From Gammaproteobacteria bacterium (lineage in GTDB: Bacteria; Pseudomonadota; Gammaproteobacteria; Arenicellales; Arenicellaceae), in the NCBI GenBank assembly GCA_003485905.1, contig DNHK01000279.1, positions 1 through 8,336 of the forward strand: DNA of 8,336 nucleotides, given 5' to 3'. The notes beneath the pieces are model-generated. The model was given only the letters and a program-made list of their open reading frames with translations, searched no databases and was not told the origin of the DNA. Each line of letters opens with the position of its first letter. Positions within the stretch are counted from its first letter, which is position 1. This document shows, in pieces, positions 6,422 through 8,336 of the stretch. A program made the position numbers and the translations under genes.

Positions 6422-7915
6422 CTAACTAGTTCGATATTCTTCCCTGATATCCAAATCTGGAAAAAACTCGTCTAAATGCACCGACAAACCATTACTCTGC
6501 ACTATACGAACATGATGCCTGTTGAGATCACGCGGTGAAGAAACACCACAAGAATGGGCAATCAGCCCCACACCATAACGCATCCGCTCAACGAATTTAT
6601 TAACTCGAACGGATTTTTCAGCTGGATTTAAACCCTTCTGTAAGCGTTTGCTGTGCGTGGTTATGCCGGTTGGGCAAGTATTCTTATTGCATTTCATTGC
6701 TTGAATACACCCCAAAGCGAACATAAACCCTCTTGCAGACACCACATAGTCAGCACCAGCACAAAGCGCCCACGCAACATCGGCCGGTGTCACCAATTTA
6801 CCCGAGCTAACTACACGAACCCTATCCCGAAGACCATATTCTCGAAGAATATCAACAACGGTCGGCAATGATTCAAATAACAATACTCCTACGTTATCCA
6901 TTAGTGGCATTGGTGCAGCACCAGTACCTCCATCGCCACTATCTATAGTAATAAAATCGGGTGCGCTCTCAATACCACGTTTGTGTATTTCTTCGCATAA
7001 CTCCTCTAACCACTTTTTGGCGCCAAGAACGGTCTTAAAGCCTACCGGCTTGCCGGTAACTTCACGGATATGACCGATCATATCGAGCAGGCTTTGTACC
7101 GAATCAATCTCAGGATGTCTATTTGGGGAAATACTATCTTCTCCGACCCGAATACCTCGAATTTTCGCGATCTCTTCGCTGACTTTAACCCCAGGCAGCA
7201 TACCGCCCTTCCCTGGCTTAGCTCCTTGTGCCAGCTTCAATTCGAACATACGTACATTTTCATGTGCGGCAATATTCCGAAGCTTTTCATCGGAAAGATT
7301 TCCATCTTCGTCACGAACACCATATTTTGCGGTGCCAATTTGAAACACCAAATCACAACCGCCTTCTAAATGCATTTCGCTTAAGCCACCTTCGCCAGTG
7401 TTGTACCAGCAGTTTGCAAGCTTGGCACCTTTAGATAACGCTCTTATGGCGGGCCGAGATAGGGCTCCATAACTCATACCCGATATATTGAACACCGAGT
7501 TCGGTTCATACGGATTTCTGGTTCCGGCTCCAATCGTTAAACTTTCGGTGTCAGTGCTATGCGTATCAAGCGACGGAAACGCAGCATTAGTGAATATAAA
7601 AGACCCGGTCGTGTTTAACACTTTGGTCGACCCAAATGCGACCGTATTGTCGTGACCTTCTGAAGACTTTTTAATCCACTCCCTCTGCGCCCGGTTAAAT
7701 GGCATTTCTTCGCGGTCCATTGCGAAAAAGTACTGCCGAAAAAACTCACCAAGGGTACTAAACAAATAGCGGAACCTGCCCACCACGGGATAATTCTTGC
7801 GAACAGCATCTTTGGTTTGGCTAATATCAATTATAAAAAGAATTATAATAATTAGCACGGTAACGCCAACTGCGAACGCAAACGAATTGGCCAAAAAGTT
7901 TAAAACATTTGTCAT
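6422..7915 (-). CDS. Membrane-anchored FMN-binding glutamate synthase-like protein
   Basis: A 497-residue protein built around the FMN/[3Fe-4S] synthase domain of glutamate synthase (Glu_synthase type), which in GltB joins ammonia to 2-oxoglutarate. Residues 9-30 form one hydrophobic anchor, with basic residues (KDAVRK) after it. The domain shows MSYGALS (147-153), NTGEGG (172-177), KLAQGAKPGKGGMLPG (227-242), DSGDGGTGAAP (325-335) and SSGKL (370-374). An iron-sulfur cysteine set C-x5-C-x4-C sits at Cys403, Cys409 and Cys414. There is no N-terminal class-II glutamine amidotransferase domain, no C-terminal GltB beta-helix, and no adjacent GltD-like NAD(P)H subunit. Ammonia and electron sources are therefore unknown, and the true reaction may differ from glutamate synthesis. 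The length agrees with the stand-alone family, so it does not look truncated. The ATG at 7915 has a good ribosome binding site and the gene appears to be a single transcription unit, convergent with the YfhO-like gene. Confidence 0.88.
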   Translation of the reverse strand: MTNVLNFLANSFAFAVGVTVLIIIILFIIDISQTKDAVRKNYPVVGRFRYLFSTLGEFFRQYFFAMDREEMPFNRAQREWIKKSSEGHDNTVAFGSTKVLNTTGSFIFTNAAFPSLDTHSTDTESLTIGAGTRNPYEPNSVFNISGMSYGALSRPAIRALSKGAKLANCWYNTGEGGLSEMHLEGGCDLVFQIGTAKYGVRDEDGNLSDEKLRNIAAHENVRMFELKLAQGAKPGKGGMLPGVKVSEEIAKIRGIRVGEDSISPNRHPEIDSVQSLLDMIGHIREVTGKPVGFKTVLGAKKWLEELCEEIHKRGIESAPDFITIDSGDGGTGAAPMPLMDNVGVLLFESLPTVVDILREYGLRDRVRVVSSGKLVTPADVAWALCAGADYVVSARGFMFALGCIQAMKCNKNTCPTGITTHSKRLQKGLNPAEKSVRVNKFVERMRYGVGLIAHSCGVSSPRDLNRHHVRIVQSNGLSVHLDEFFPDLDIREEYRTS

Positions 7916-7920
7916 CGGAA

Positions 7921-7925
7921 TCTCC
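7921..7925 (-). promoter_or_regulatory. Ribosome binding site of the glutamate synthase-like gene
   Basis: On the minus strand GGAGA ends five bases before the ATG at 7915. It is the clearest Shine-Dalgarno sequence in the window and supports this start. Confidence 0.7.
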
Positions 7926-8011
7926 GCTATAAAGTCGCTATTTGCCTATCGCTACAAGTGTAACCCTGTTCGCGCTGATTTGTGCGCTTGCATGGAAAGA
8001 TGAAGACCTGA

Positions 8012-8030
8012 GCAATATCCGATATATTGC
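8012..8030. repeat. Perfect 7-bp inverted repeat, candidate operator in divergent spacer
   Basis: GCAATAT (8012-8018) and ATATTGC (8024-8030) are exact reverse complements around a 5-base centre, CCGAT. The 19-base element lies between the divergently read glutamate synthase-like gene (starting at 7915) and the DUF805 gene (starting near 8070). Its size and symmetry are those of a dimeric regulator site, and it overlaps an AT-rich stretch that could hold a -10 element for the plus-strand gene. The symmetry is seen; a regulatory role is inference. Confidence 0.35.
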
Positions 8031-8069
8031 GTATTACTTATTATTGGAAAAGTAGAACCGCACCTTGAA

Positions 8070-8336
8070 TTGGTACATCGCTGTTTTAAAAAGTACACTG
8101 TCTTCGATGGTCGCGCCAGCCGAGCTGAGTATTGGTATTTCTCTCTAGTTAACGCCCTTATATCAGTGTTACTTTCGTTCGTTGATTTTTCATTAGGCTA
8201 TATTCACCTATCATCCGGAATTGGATTATTAAGTGGGGTCTACACTTTGGCCGTGATGCTACCGGTAACTGGCGTCACTATCCGTCGCCTGCATGACATT
8301 AATCGTAGTGGTTGGTGGGTAGTAATTGCCTTAATT
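8070..8336 (+). CDS. DUF805 inner-membrane protein, N-terminal part (partial at window edge)
   Basis: The last 267 bases encode 89 residues of a DUF805 (YhaH/YhaI-like) small membrane protein, open at the window end. Two family signatures are present: KKYTVFDGRASRAEYWYF (7-24) at the N-terminus and RRLHDINRSGWW (72-83) between membrane segments. Hydrophobic segments lie at about 24-44 and 50-70, and a third begins at 82. The start is uncertain. The frame is open back to a TGA near 8003 and contains no ATG or GTG; the TTG at 8070 fits the usual family N-terminus, about eight residues before the KKY motif. No good ribosome binding site precedes it; GGAAAAG at 8046-8052 is too far upstream. A rarer start such as ATT further upstream cannot be excluded. 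The function of DUF805 proteins is not established. Confidence 0.85.
   Translation, partial: MVHRCFKKYTVFDGRASRAEYWYFSLVNALISVLLSFVDFSLGYIHLSSGIGLLSGVYTLAVMLPVTGVTIRRLHDINRSGWWVVIALI

Overview
The window looks like a chromosomal, mostly housekeeping stretch from a gammaproteobacterium. The N-terminal PepN sequence is close to the enterobacterial and pseudomonad type. The RNase AM, ThpR, YdcH-like and DUF805 genes are of kinds common in that class. Moderate GC and two TTG starts with weak Shine-Dalgarno sequences are compatible with a marine lineage, but I cannot name the genus. No rRNA, tRNA, CRISPR array, insertion sequence, integrase or phage gene was seen. No stretch longer than 300 bases is without a gene; the longest gap is about 185 bases.

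Layout. Positions 1-806 (minus) hold the N-terminal 268 codons of aminopeptidase N, cut by the window edge. Positions 936-1763 and 1767-2408 (minus) are a tight two-gene unit, thpR followed by rnm (yciV), separated by one codon. Both products act on RNA ends or nucleotide phosphoesters. A 185-base divergent spacer (2409-2593) carries a 13-base direct repeat and leads to a small coiled-coil YdcH/DUF465 protein (2594-2797, plus). Next comes a small lipoprotein with an EF-hand-like loop (2919-3260, plus), then a 970-residue polytopic YfhO-like protein (3368-6280, plus). A 141-base convergent spacer separates it from a membrane-anchored, stand-alone glutamate-synthase-like flavoprotein (6422-7915, minus). 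The last gap (7916-8069) is divergent and contains a perfect 7-bp inverted repeat. The window ends inside a DUF805 membrane protein (8070 onward, plus).

How the genes fit together. The only persuasive functional pairing is thpR-rnm: a 2',3'-cyclic phosphodiesterase fold next to a PHP-type 5'-3' exoribonuclease/phosphatase. The other genes look like independent units. The YfhO-like protein is not inside a recognisable polysaccharide cluster, and the glutamate-synthase-like protein has no gltD-like partner in view.

I found no clear new multi-gene system. The best leads are the thpR-rnm coupling, the EF-hand-like loop in the lipoprotein, the extra C-terminal domain of the YfhO-like protein, the orphan membrane-tethered glutamate-synthase domain, and the repeats in the two divergent spacers.
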